From Gnetum montanum (Eukaryota > Streptophyta > Gnetopsida > Gnetales > Gnetaceae), in contig MNCI01026391.1 of assembly GCA_015680685.1 (NCBI GenBank), positions 73,935 through 137,934 on the forward strand: DNA of 64,000 nucleotides, given 5' to 3'. The position numbers were made by a program, and so were the translations under genes. Under the pieces are notes generated by a model. That model saw only the letters and a list, made by a program, of their open reading frames with translations, made no database searches and was not told the DNA's origin. The number at the start of each line of letters is the position of its first letter. Position 1 is the stretch's first letter. Shown here in pieces: positions 1 to 10,859 of this stretch.

Positions 1-760
1 TCTAACTCAAAATATAAAACTAGAAAATAATAACAATAGAACACTTGTAGATACAACCTTAAATAAAAGCATGATTGGAGCACTAATATTTCTTTATGAC
101 ACAAGAATAGACCTAGAATTTGTTACTTCTCTCTTGTCAACATATATGCAAGATCCTAGATACTCTAACCTTAATGTTTTCATTCATGTGTTAAGATATG
201 TGAAAGGTACCAAAAATTATGGAGTCATTTATACAAAAAAAATGGATACTTATATGCCTATTTAGGGAGGAGTGCATAATGGTAGAAGGTCCGCATCAAA
301 AGCCATAATATTTCATGAAAATAATGCAATATATTGAAAATCAAGAAAAAAAACTTTAACTAGGATTTTAACTTATGAGAAAAATTCATAGCAATGGATA
401 AGTGCATCCAACATATTCTTTGGCTTAAGAAAGTCCTAATACATATACAATTCCAAATTCACCTTCCAATCAAACCATCTTGTAACAATGCAATAACCAT
501 TTAATTACCCAATGACTATGGATATTATAAAAAATTAAAGCACATGTATATAAAATACTATTTTATAAAATAAGTAGTGAATGAGGAAAACATAAAGCCC
601 ATCCATGTTGGCTCTAATCATCAACTTGTATATGTGCTAATAAAATCTCTTCTTTGATACCAAACCAAACATGTCAATAATTGTATAGAAGTATTGAAGA
701 TTACAAATGAAGAACAAGCACTTACATCTCACTTTAAACGATGGACTATTAACACTAGTA
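1..760 (+). pseudogene. Ty1/copia pol remnant, end of RT and RNase H
   Basis: An open stretch at 71-265 carries the copia signature after the reverse transcriptase core: a short MIGAL-type block, then a VLRYVKGT motif (the usual RYLKGT). After a stop near 265 the frame continues with stops through RNase H-like text: a GRRSASKA block near 280-310, KCIQHILWLKK near 395-430, and a C-terminal KITNEEQALTSHF block near 700-735. The element enters from the left of the window, so RT core, integrase and gag are not seen. No LTR is recognisable at its right end. The many in-frame stops show it is dead. Copia assignment is firm; lineage is not resolved. Confidence 0.75.
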
Positions 761-1740
761 TGACATGCAAGGAGATATTATCATCATCCAAAGAAAAAAA
801 ACATTAAGATATCAAAAATTATCATTCAAGACTTGTTTCTGAAAAGTCAAAAGTTCTTATGTTTCTCTTTATTATTTAAAATAGGAATAGAAAAAAAGTT
901 AAATATTGTTTTCACTTTTTATGAATTTATGAATGGATGTACATTAAAATCATCCCAATTCATCCATATTTTTACATTTTGAATGGTTCTAAGCTATTGG
1001 GTAGTGTTGGTTCATGTTTCCTCATATGGTCCTATTATTTTTCTATGAATTGAAGGACCTATTCATCATGTAATACTTTGGATTCCAAATCAACATATTT
1101 TTTGTACAAAATTTTTTTAACTTTCAAATTCATTCACTCACCTGTATCTCATCATTCTAATCACATAAATTCCTGTCTTCATATAAATGTTATTCAAGCT
1201 TTGCAATACTTGTATTAGTTTATCAACATTAATCAAAGTAGTAATTTATTAAGTTTTCTAGCCCATTTTACATTTGTATAAAATTAAAATTAATTTCAAA
1301 GCTTTTTCCATTAGTTGAAAAGTTAAAATGTTAATATATGTTCATTCAAATTTTGCATAAATTCTAATCTGATTCTCTAGTTATCATGGTTCTAGGTTAA
1401 ACAAGTCTTCAAGGTGAATCTATAGGTATAAATTTCATTCAGTTCCAAATTATAAAACTTAAAATATTTATCAAAATTAGATTTACCATGGTTGATGGTG
1501 AGGTCATGGTATTCCAAAAGAACATATAATAAGTTTACCATGACTCATTGTATTGCAAGAATTAATTTTTCATCAACCACAACTTGTGGGCAATTCATGA
1601 TATCAACCATGACTTAGGGTTAAGTTATGGTTAACCAAGGATTAGCAACTAATGTGTAACCTTTAGTTCCTTTTTGATACATATCTCTTTTGGTTAATTT
1701 ACACTTAGGTTTGTTTGTGATCCTGGTAGGTTCATTATTT
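761..1740. other. AT-rich stretch, no feature recognised
   Basis: I see no coding motif, LTR boundary or RNA gene here. It may include the 3' LTR or 3' non-coding end of gypsy element A, but no terminal motif could be placed. Confidence 0.4.
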
Positions 1741-2535
1741 AATTACTATTTTATTCATTAGCTACAAGAGTTTATTTATGAAATTTAACTTAGTATAGAT
1801 AGGAGGTTTAACGTGATTTTAATAGTTAAACCTTGGGGAGTTAGAAAAATTTCCAAAAAAGTTCTCATCATAAACCAAGGCTTATGGTCACCATGACAAA
1901 AAGCTTACCTCTAGTAGCTAGGGGATCAAAAAATGAGTTTAGTCAAACAATCAATGTGGAAGTTATGGTGCTCGAAAAGTCTTTGGGCTCTAGAAATAGA
2001 AAAAATCGTTGTGCATTGAAATGTAAATGTGAAAAATGCCTAAGTGTCGACACGTATATATAGTGTTTTTATACTACATCAACATAGATGCGTCAACAAG
2101 GATGCATCCAAAGGAGATTAAAGTCTAACAGAAACCAGAAAAGCCTAGAATGATGATAAATCATGGAAGAGGGCATGAGATTGGCTTAGAAAAGAAGATT
2201 CAAAGAAAATTAGATATGCTAAGGATTACAAAACTAGATGTTTCTTATGTAAAATGATGAAATTGAATGCAAAATAACAAAGGGATAGGTTGGTTAATGG
2301 AACTAGACCAAAGAGTATGCAAGTAGGTCCTCCCCAAAGCAAACTCATGTCATTAATGCCCTTTCATGGTCTCATACATAGGAGTCCATAGGCATCAAGG
2401 ATGATTAGTGATCATGGATTGTTAAAGATTAAATTCACATAAGAAATCACCAAAGAATTAGGACATACCAAAAGAGACACAATAATGAATCATGAGAAGA
2501 GGAAATGAGGTGGTGGATGATAAGAGTTGAACGAT

Positions 2536-2562
2536 GAGAGAAAGAGAGAGAGAGAGAGAGAA
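2536..2562. repeat. (GA)n microsatellite in gypsy A
   Basis: An almost pure GA run inside the 3' non-coding part of element A. Similar GA runs occur inside the LTRs of element B (near 10452-10479 and 19455-19487). Confidence 0.85.
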
Positions 2563-3499
2563 CGGGATTGGAGTCTCACATCTTAGTCACATGAATTCCT
2601 TGTGAAACATGTGGTTGATGTGACTTGATATTGTTACATACTAAGTTAGAACCAAGTCCATCCACTTCCAATGACTTTGCATTGGAAAATTTAAACTATT
2701 CAATCCTCTAGAGTTCATGACCACTCCCAAAGAGTATCCACCATTCCAAATAGACAAGAAAAGGAAGCATGAAGTTAGGAAGAACCTTAGTTAGAGGGAT
2801 ACCTTCAAGAATGGGTAACATGTCTTTCCAACTGCATAACTAGTGTTTATAGTCCATTATTTTGTCTAAGGGGTGTGCTTTAAATTTTCATGTTTTGTTT
2901 TATTTATTATTTTTTCATGGAAATTGCATTGTGAAAAAACATTCTTCTTGTTAGTGGTTGATAGTACGAATGATGAGGGATCAATGAGAATACCAATAAA
3001 ACTCAAGAAGGTAGTCAGGTATAAAAGGTGATAAGTCCTCATGAGGCCACACCCTTTTCTATTCCAATTGATTCATTCTAAGTCTATTAAATATCAAGGT
3101 CACTAATTCTTTTGTAACTTGTAGTTAAGAAAGGACCTCATTCTTTCAAGATGAAAGAACTCCATGGAGTTGAGTGTAATGGGTGGATGACCTGAGCTCA
3201 CTACTTGATACCATAAGAAAATTAATGTTTCATTAATTGATGTCATAATCAAGGATGAAATCTAGTTATTAAGCAATCAATCAAGACATGAAGTATAGTT
3301 CAATTGAACTTCCAGTAATTAGTAGCTATATTAAGCACTAGAGTCCTCATGGGTAATAAAAAGGAAAAACATGTAAGAAAAATTAAACAAGAAAAAATAT
3401 ATAAAATAAGTTGCAAAATATTAAAGAAAATGAAAAAAATATAATGAATAGTGTAAAAAAAATTTTGAAAAATTGAGGAGCCATCACAAGATCTTAACA

Positions 3500-4870
3500 T
3501 GGATGACCATCATTCCCATGACTGAGTTGGAAGGAGGAGACCCAAAAGGTAGAATGTGCTTGACCAGCGGTTGAGGTGTTCTTGCCATTGGTAACTCTTG
3601 ATTCCAAGAAAGGTTTGACTTATTGCATGTTGACCAATAACCATTTGTTTGATTTAGGAAAGTGGTAAATCATCATGGCCTTAGATGAAAAAGTTGTATG
3701 AACAATATAAGGTCCTTCCCATAACATTTGAAATTTTGTGCATTGGGGTATATGCATGGGATTTTAATAGAGAATCTAATCTCCTAGTTGAAATTTGACT
3801 TTCCATATTTTGAGGTCATGACATTGTTTGTTGTATGCCTTACGCAATTCATTCATGGATAGGGTTACTAATTAGCTTTTTTGTAATATATTTAATGTCA
3901 TTGATCTTTTTGTTTGGTCTAGACTCAAATCAAGGTCAAGTTCAAAAGCTGCTTAAAGTGTAAGAAGCTTTACTTGGATTGGAAGAGTTGGAAGTTTCTT
4001 GCACACTAATTCATTTGGGAAATAACTGATATGAAGTTTCCATGTTGACTAATAAGCCTAAAGAGCATCATTGAGTTTGATGCTCTAGTCTTTCCTCTAT
4101 TTACTAACTATACAAGTTAGTATTCTAGTTATTTTCTTGTTAGTGATTTTTTCTTGATTGTTAACTCAAGGATGGTATGGAGTTGTGAGTTTGTGTTCTA
4201 CCTCCAAGTGTTGCATAAGTTTCTAAAAAGTGACACATGTAAAATTTGCTTCATTATTCGAAATTAGTGCGCTTGGAACACCAAACCTTATTTACCACAA
4301 TTTTTTTACAAATTGTACGACCATAGAGGATGATTATTTGGTGACAACAGTGCCCTCAACTCACTTAGTGTAGTAGTTCACGGTGATGATGATGTATGCC
4401 TTTTCGTTGGACATGAGGTTGATGGACCCCATGAAGTTAATGTCCTAAAGATGAAAAGGCTCAAGTGATTGAATTCACTATTGGGACCCTTCCATCTGTG
4501 TAGTTATTGCTCCATCTCTTTGGTATCTATCATATGAATGGAAAAACTAATGGACATCCATAAAGACCATTGGCCAGTAATATCCTACCATGAAGATTTT
4601 AATGGTTGTCTTCCTCTTAGCATAATGGGCCCTACAAGAACCTTCAAGAGCATCCTATAGGATTCAAATTTGATTAACATTAGCTACACACTATTGTACT
4701 AGGCCATTAGCATAACTCCTATAGAGGTTATCCTTGATTTCCATGTAGCATTTAGCTTGGTGAAGAAACTTTTTCTTCTTCTTGTAATACCATTCTTGTA
4801 GCATCTCCTGAGTGAGTAGGTAGGAGTGTTTTTTGTCTATAGTGCTAAGCTCTAGGGAGAAGTGGCTTTT
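3500..4870 (-). pseudogene. gypsy A integrase remnant
   Basis: Reading on the minus strand, this interval matches position by position the better preserved integrases of elements B (12690-13930) and E (49380-50600). The C-terminal part lies at 3500-3800 and the core at roughly 3950-4500; text corresponding to the 'PMSNGKAY' part of the core is recognisable near 4380-4410. Every frame is interrupted. The enzyme would have inserted the element cDNA into the nuclear genome. The position corresponding to the RNase H/integrase border is near 4730-4870, where homology stops. Confidence 0.6.
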
Positions 4871-4880
4871 TGGAAAAGTT

Positions 4881-4893
4881 CTAAGGAGAAGTT
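4881..4893. repeat. target-site duplication of retroposon, left copy
   Basis: CTAAGGAGAAGTT here and CTAAGAAGAAGTT at 5450-5462 differ at one of 13 positions and flank the retroposon exactly, as expected for LINE-type target-primed insertion. Confidence 0.6.
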
Positions 4894-5449
4894 TTTGTTT
4901 TTTTCTTTTTTGGGAAAAGGTTAGGCTTTATTTAAAGAAAAAAGAGTAGAAGGTAGCCCAAATGCAAGTAACAGTTAGGAAAAAACTAAAAATTTTGCAG
5001 TCCTTATCACCCAGGAAAAAAACCACTAGCACCTAAAAATCAGAGCCCAAGGACAAAGGAAGAAACCTTTATGCCAAGATCAGGCACAAAAATAGAACAA
5101 AAGACATCCCAAAAGGCCATGAACAAAGGCTCCCAGTCCACCAGTCACATTCAATGCAAAGTCCACGTATTAAGGGTAGATTGTACCCCCAAGCCAATCA
5201 CCAGATGGCCAAACTTGTTCATTTCTGAGGAAATCGGAATAGAAGCTTTTGGAAAACATGTCAACCATTCATATTGTCATAGGGGGGAAGACGCCCCCCC
5301 CCCCCGCTCACAAACCACCAACACCCAATTACAAAGAGGAGGGGGCTCCACCCCCAATGTCCACCCATCACAGTCATGCTGCCCCTGATGGATGAACCTA
5401 GAGATCCCAAAGAATCAATCAATTTTGGTGACCTTGCAAGCTTAACGAT
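4894..5449 (-). mobile_element. short LINE-like or processed retroposon with poly(A) tail
   Basis: On the minus strand this piece ends with AAATAAAGCC followed by an A-rich tail (plus-strand T-rich 4894-4914), that is a polyadenylation signal plus degenerate poly(A). It is flanked by a 13-bp imperfect direct repeat. It is markedly more GC-rich than its surroundings and contains a C-run at 5291-5303. The plus-strand open frame at 5071-5388 has no recognisable domain and I do not call it a gene. I recognise no LINE protein motif in it, so it may be a 5'-truncated LINE 3' end or another reverse-transcribed RNA. It sits at the right edge of gypsy A. Confidence 0.5.
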
Positions 5450-5462
5450 CTAAGAAGAAGTT
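5450..5462. repeat. target-site duplication of retroposon, right copy
   Basis: Partner of the repeat at 4881-4893. Confidence 0.6.
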
Positions 5463-6355
5463 CTTGCTAGCATTAAATAATATTTTATACTTAACAAATG
5501 CAATGTTGCTACACTTTCACACCAGTTCAAATATCAAAATTAATTTTGTTTGGTTTTATATTGTAAGTATGTACTTGACCTTTATGTATCTTGGTAATTT
5601 TATTACATGTATCGTTGCCAGATTCATGAGACAAATGCTATATGCCACATTTTTATTTCTTTGGTAAATAATATTCTATATAGAATGTGAAAAATTTGGT
5701 AAGGATAGACATGTTTCTTTNNNTTTAAAAAATGGACAAAACTATGGTTCATAGGATTTAGATTTATAGAAACCTGGCGTATTAAGAATCCTGATTACAA
5801 AAAATTCTAAGTCTTGATGTTAATTACAAAAATTTGGAGGAATTATAAAGGAAACATGATAGATAAAACTATAATATTAAATTTCCAAAGAAATCATGCT
5901 CTAAAAATATTAAAACTAATAATAATGTTTTGAAAGTAAAATTGATGGATATCTCTTATTTGTATCTATTAAAAACGCACCTACAAAATCTTTTCCTCGA
6001 ATTCAATATGCTAAATAGGCATAAATGTACATTAAACCTAACAGTTGTTGGGAAATGCTTCCTTTGTTAACCTAATGACTAAATTGCTTATTTTAAGATC
6101 TGAACATGAGAATTTCAAACTAAGCAACTAGTTCTTTTGGAGAACATGAATATAAGTAAATAGTCCTTTTAAAATAAGGATCAAATGAATAGAATGCAAC
6201 GTACACCAAAAAAATTGGAATGTTTTCATGACCTTTGTTATGATAAATGAATATACAAGTGCCAATACATTATCGGGTTACCTCAAAGTAATAATGTAAC
6301 AAATACTTTAAAATGCTTATAGAAACAGTATAACATCTAAAATCCCATATCAGGT
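5463..6355. other. AT-rich intergenic sequence with a 3-base gap
   Basis: No protein motif, LTR or RNA gene is recognised. A short run of undetermined bases lies at 5721-5723. Confidence 0.4.
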
Positions 6356-6670
6356 ATGATTGATTACTGTATAAAAGAAGCAGGTACATCTCGCCCAAAG
6401 AAAACTTCTTCAAGTATCCGGTTTTTCTTAAAAATTATGGATAATTTTAAGCTTTATATGGGCACTATTGATGGTGTTTTGGTAGGAGGGCACCATAGAT
6501 TAAAAAATGGATCAGATCGGCAAATTTTAGGTAGTCCTTTTTATATATCGGATCAAAAAAATCTGAATAGGATTAACACCGTCAATATTAGCAAAATAGA
6601 GAAATTATATTCAACTATGTCGGTAGCTGGATTTTCCAATTTTTTTGATCTAAGGCCTCAGTTAGAGTGA
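6356..6670 (+). CDS. unidentified 104-codon open frame
   Basis: An uninterrupted plus-strand frame of 104 codons that begins with MIDYCIKEAG and ends with FFDLRPQLE. It has no signal peptide, membrane segment or motif I recognise. Base composition is slightly richer than its flanks. It lies some 190 bp from the 3' end of the secreted-peptide gene on the opposite strand and is not obviously part of a retroelement. It could be an exon or gene fragment or a chance frame. I give it no function. Confidence 0.2.
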   Translation: MIDYCIKEAGTSRPKKTSSSIRFFLKIMDNFKLYMGTIDGVLVGGHHRLKNGSDRQILGSPFYISDQKNLNRINTVNISKIEKLYSTMSVAGFSNFFDLRPQLE

Positions 6671-6855
6671 AAAATCAAATATAGAAATTCTAGTTTTCAG
6701 TTGGCATCACAATTAGTAATAAACAATATACTGAACTTAAAACATCAATAACAATATAATACTATTTGTTAAATTAAATGTCCTATGGATTTTAAATCAG
6801 CTTCAATATTGAGTTATTTCAAATTATGGAGGGCACTGAGGGCGCAAGCTCACTG

Positions 6856-7169
6856 TTACTGGTCTGTTGTGATGGCAGTTTGGCCCAGATCCTCAGGTGA
6901 GACGCTCGGTAGTTTCCGTGAAACCCGCTTGCTACTCAAGCTCATCCCTCTGGCTTCTGCCATTTCCTGTGACCCAGAAACAACAAAAATTCAGAAACAA
7001 AAGTGAGGTGGGTATTGCCATAGGGACCTGCTTCATCAAAATAGGACATGAAATCAATATTAATGTTGGCATATTGCTTCATACTCACAGGACATCCAGC
7101 CTCAGCAATGTTCAAAAGCAGCAGTAGCAATATTAGGGAAACAACCACTTTGTTAACACCCATCATCAT
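6856..7169 (-). CDS. putative small secreted peptide precursor, two exons
   Basis: Minus-strand gene model: exon 1 at 7169-7089, intron at 7088-6967 (122 bp), exon 2 at 6966-6856, giving 63 residues. The start has three tandem ATG codons (7169-7161). Residues 4-24 form a typical signal peptide: a Lys, a run VVVSLILLLLLL, then NIAEA with cleavage likely after the last Ala. The intron starts GTGAGT, ends in CACAG after a T-rich tract, and joins in phase 0. Exon 2 is clearly more GC-rich than the surrounding DNA. The mature part is about 39 residues with one Cys and a basic SSKRVSRKL segment before an acidic C-terminus, like a processed peptide precursor. Without splicing, a 75-residue frame to 6942 begins at the same ATG (or 87 residues from an ATG at 7205). 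I recognise no named peptide family (no CLE, PSK, RALF or CEP motif seen). Expression is unproven. Confidence 0.4.
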
Positions 7170-7254
7170 TCTGCTATGTCCCTTGTTACTTAGAACTACA
7201 CACATTTCTTAGTGTTGCATGAAATTTGTACAGCGGATTGAGGAGTGGTGCATT

Positions 7255-7843
7255 GTAGATTGATCATTGATGCATGTTCCTGGTGGTTTGGCAGATGCTT
7301 AAGTTACAATTTTAAGGTACATTTTTCAACATCGGAACCATTCCATGTATGGAAGAATGGATAGAAAAATTTGTTTAAATTAAAGGTTGTTTTACTGACC
7401 AGTCAAAATGGAGACTTTTTGACCCAGGGAATGAGGGAGTGTAGATTGATCATTGATGCATGTTTCTGACTGTTTTGCGGATGTCTAAATTACAATTTAA
7501 AGGTACATTTTTCAACATCAGAATCAATTAAGTCATTGAAGAATGGAGAGAAAAATTTGTTTAAATTAAAGGTTGTTTTACAGACCAGTCAAAATCAAGA
7601 TTTTGGACTCAAGATTTTTGACCCAAGAAACGACAGAGTTCACGTCTACACTGTAGATTGATCATTGATGCATGTTCCTGGCTGTTTCTCAAATGCTTAA
7701 GTTACAATTTTAAGATACATTTTTCAACATCGGAACCGTTCCAACTTATGAAAGAATGCAGAGAAATTTTTTTTGAAAGGTTGTTTTATAGACCGGTCAA
7801 AATCTTAGATTTCCGACACAAGACCTGAGAGTTCAGGTCAACC
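7255..7843. repeat. three-copy tandem repeat upstream of the peptide gene
   Basis: Units begin with GTAGATTGATCATTGATGCA at 7255, 7441 and 7653, with lengths of about 186, 212 and 191 bp. Each carries the same blocks in order: TACATTTTTCAACATC, a GAAAGGTTGTTTTA-like or TTAAAGGTTGTTTTA stretch, and a GACC(A/G)GTCAAAAT block. Units 1 and 2 also have TTTTTGACCCA near their ends, and unit 3 ends in AGGTCAACC. TTGACC and TTGACT are W-box cores bound by WRKY factors in plants. The array begins about 85 bp upstream of the start codon of the minus-strand peptide gene, so it occupies its promoter position. Confidence 0.75.
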
Positions 7844-8439
7844 AACTGCTTTGAGTACATGAAAAAAGATTCTCTAAGTGTGAAAGAGACAAGTTTACCG
7901 TGAGAGTAGGCTTTAGTCAGCGAGTGTGAAAAAAACGGTACTTAGAGAAGGACTCGTTTTTTGGTAAGTGTGAAGGGAGTTAGATGTCAAAATCTAAGAA
8001 TGGAAATCTCTTTTGACGGTATAACTTTACATCTTTGAATAGTTTAATTGTTAACAATGCTTCACTACATTGAGATGATATTTTTCTAAAATTACATTTT
8101 GTTATCTAAAAATTCAACTGAAAATTTAGGTTGGACTGTATAGTATTTATGGTAATTTAAACGATAGGTTAAATTGTAAAGTAAGTCCTTGGTTTGAAAT
8201 TTTAGATCATGCACAATGTATTATAGACCTCACTTAATATTACATTGGAAATGAAAGTATTTTATTAAGTATTCATGAGACCTAAGGTTTTGTTGATGAA
8301 CTTTCCTTGTCTTTGAGGCAAAGATAACCGCATCAAAGATGAAAAATAGAAACCTATTGGAGTAAATAGCATTCTTATAAAATCTTGGAAAGTATTGGGA
8401 AATACAAGAGTTTCTTACCTCACATAATTAATTAAAAAA
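7844..8439. other. intergenic sequence, nothing recognised
   Basis: AT-rich. No coding motif, LTR end or RNA gene is seen between the tandem repeat and the LINE remnant. Confidence 0.4.
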
Positions 8440-9780
8440 ATTTAAAAAATAGAGAAATGCCTAACACTTGGAGAAAAAGCTTTATTATTTCCATTTAGAA
8501 AATTAAAGGAGATGTGCAAAATTGTGCAAACTATAGATGGATGAAGCTAATGATCCACACTATGAAACTTTAGGAGAGAGTCACATAACAACATCTTAGA
8601 CTATGAATTAACAATATTAGAAAATCAATTCAGATTTATGTAAGGAAGATCTACTATTTTTTTAATACAACAATTGATAGAGAAATTCAGAAAACATAAA
8701 AAAAATTCTACATATGATCTTCATTGATTTAGAAAAAAAACATATGATAGAGTGCTTAGAGATATTATTTGGTAGTTGTTGCAAACAAAAAACCTCCTAA
8801 TAAATATATTAATGTAATTCAAGACATGTATAAAGGAACTACCACTAAAATTAGAACAACTTGTGGAATAACATTTGTTTTTCCAATCACAGTAGGCCTA
8901 CATCAAGGATCTATGTTTAGCCTATACATATCTGCCATTATTATAGATGAATTAACAATGAAAATACAAGATGAAATCCCTTGGTATATGCTAATTGTAA
9001 ATGATATTTTTTTATGGATACAACTTGAGAAAATATTACTTCTAAAATGGAGAAGTGGATACATGCTCTAAAATCAAAAGGCTTAAAACTTAACATAAGG
9101 AAGATAGAATATATGGAATAAAATGTTAATAATAGCATAAACAATGATGAAATAGAAGTGATCATTCAAAGCCGAAACATCCCTCCATATAAATAGTTCC
9201 ACTACCTAGGATTAATTCCTTAATTAGATGGTAAAATTGATAAACATATAATAAATGGAACTGATATAAGATAGTCAAAATGGAGATAGACTAGTGGTGT
9301 TCTATGTGATAAAAGAATACTAATAAAATTGAAGGAAAAATTATACAAGATAGCAATCAGGCTTAAAATCTTATATAGTGTTAAGTGGTGGGTAATACAA
9401 AAGAGGCATGAATAAAAAATCAATGAGACAAAAATACAAATGCTTCAAAAAATGTTAAATGTTACTAGAAGAAGTAACTTACATCATATAAACATCAAAG
9501 AAAGACTTAGAGTTAATTCTATTTCAAATAAGCTACAAGAATATTGGCTTAGATGGTTTCCACATATACAAAAAAGATCAAACAATGAGCTTATAAACAA
9601 AGGTTGGTTTATCATTATTTCAGGAAAGACACTAAAAGAAAGACCAAAGAAAACATGGAAAAAATAATCAAAGATTATTTGAAGAAATTGCAAATAAACA
9701 AAGATCTAACTCTTTATAGAGGTGATTGGTGAAAAATAACTCATGTATCTAACTCCATGTTATTGGAATAAGGTTAAAAT
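8440..9780 (+). pseudogene. LINE (non-LTR retrotransposon) reverse transcriptase remnant
   Basis: Across frames, with stops, the order of motifs of a plant LINE reverse transcriptase is readable: an IKGDVQNCANYR block (8500-8550), a DLEKK.YDRV block (8728-8756), YINVIQDMYKG (8805-8837), VGLHQGSMFSLY (8900-8935) and the catalytic region near 8980-9015. There the usual Ala-Asp-Asp reads VND, so a catalytic Asp is lost. Downstream are an LKLNIRKIEYME block, a KEKLYKIAIRLKILYSVKWW block (9330-9390) and the C-terminal RLRVNSISNKLQEYWLRWF stretch (9507-9563). The enzyme copied LINE RNA into DNA at nicked target sites. The 5' part (endonuclease, ORF1) is missing and there are many stops. It abuts the LTR of element H. 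Confidence 0.85.
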
Positions 9781-9791
9781 AATTATGACGT

Positions 9792-10007
9792 TGATGCGCT
9801 TCATTTCCACCATATTTTTAAAACAAATCTACATGAGATTCAATCTCTTAAAAATTAGCTAGTTGTCCTTTCGAATGAGTAATTTGGTTTGCCACGTTGG
9901 TGGGATGCCATGGACGTGATCTTGTTGACAAAGGGTTTAACTTGTTGATGTGTACTTGTCAATGGGGCTTCCTATTTTTCCTTTAAATACATGCTTAGTA
10001 GCCACAT
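9792..10007 (+). repeat. element H 5' LTR, left part
   Basis: TTTAAATA at 9982-9989 is placed like the TATA box of the LTRs in D and E, and the sequence continues across element B at 19873 without loss. TGATG at 9792 is a plausible LTR start; with it the rejoined LTR would be about 959 bp, close to the 930-1057 bp of D and E. The start is inferred, the junction at 10007 is firm. Confidence 0.5.
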
Positions 10008-10859
10008 TGATGAGCGGAACGGTACCACTATGCTCAACCATATGAATACGAGTGTTTCATGCACGATATGGTCAAATTCCAAGGACTAAGTGCTTATGTG
10101 CCTTTATGGAACAAGAATGGGTTGGTTAATCGTTGTCTTCCCAAACCTACTTATATGTCACGATTGTATGGTTAAGTAAGTTTGAGGCATATGATTTTTA
10201 TATCTTTTATGTTTTTATGTCTTGTGCTAATAGAGAAGGTAAGAGATAACTAAGAGACTAATTTAATTTAACTACTAATTAACTAGGCTTTAATTAATCC
10301 TAACACCAGTATCTGTTCTCACTTGCCATACACATCCTAAACTAGTGCAAGACTACTAGGATTACCAAACAATAATAGTTACTAGGTTACCAAGTGTTAC
10401 ATGCATGCTTGAAGTGGTCATACTAAGTGTATTTACTTAGGAGAGTTGTAGGGGGAGAGAGAGAGAGAGAGAGAGAGAGCATTAATTAACTAAGAAAGTA
10501 ATTATTAACATCAATTAACACTAATTAATCTATTTAGGATGCTGCAAGGTTTATCATAAAGTTCATCTTTATTTCCATACATAAGGTGTGCTTAGGTACA
10601 CAATGCTTGAGTAAATATCTATTCACTTTATGACTCCTATTGCAGGCACACAGAAATAATTACAACTCTGGGAGGGAGAAAAGGCAAGAGTTCGGCTAAG
10701 GGTCTAACTATCTATTACAAAACTAAGTGCTCTTGCCTCTTATTTATAGGCAAGGAGATAAGCCTCGATATTGGGTATCTGACATCGCATGGTAGGCTCC
10801 GATATCATGAACTCAATATCATGGATGCGATGTCATGGCCTTAATATCGTGGTTCATCA
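10008..10859 (-). repeat. element B 3' LTR
   Basis: 852 bp, a direct repeat of 19009-19867. On the minus strand it holds a TATAAATA box (plus 10741-10748), an AATAAA signal (plus 10569-10574) and a GA run near 10452-10479. U3, at the right, is rich in GATATC-like words (10760-10859). Confidence 0.9.

Larger units (their letters stand above)
1741..4880 (-). mobile_element. Ty3/gypsy remnant A (3' non-coding region and integrase)
   Basis: The segment aligns by eye with minus-strand gypsy elements B and C in this window. Shared landmarks are the 'CTTAGTTAGAGG...GGGTAACATGTCTTTCCA' stretch near 2786-2835 (also near 12030-12085 and 26470-26515), the 'CAAGTAGGTCCTCCCCAAAG' text near 2320, and the block around 3510-3540 that ends the pol frame. 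The integrase portion follows at 3500-4870. RT, protease, gag and both LTRs are missing; the right side ends at a retroposon insertion and homology is not regained beyond it. It is a strongly diverged, truncated copy of the same family. Confidence 0.7.

Noticed and set aside
2536-2562. GA run as a possible GAGA regulatory element
   Set aside because: It lies in the dead 3' region of gypsy A, and similar runs vary between LTR copies. Simple-sequence slippage is enough to explain it.
5071-5388. 105-codon plus-strand frame with a Pro-rich tract
   Set aside because: It runs antisense to a retroposon with a poly(A) tail and crosses a C homopolymer. No motif.
6785-7006. Plus-strand frame overlapping the secreted-peptide locus
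   Set aside because: The minus strand offers signal peptide, splice sites and stop. The plus frame has no such features.
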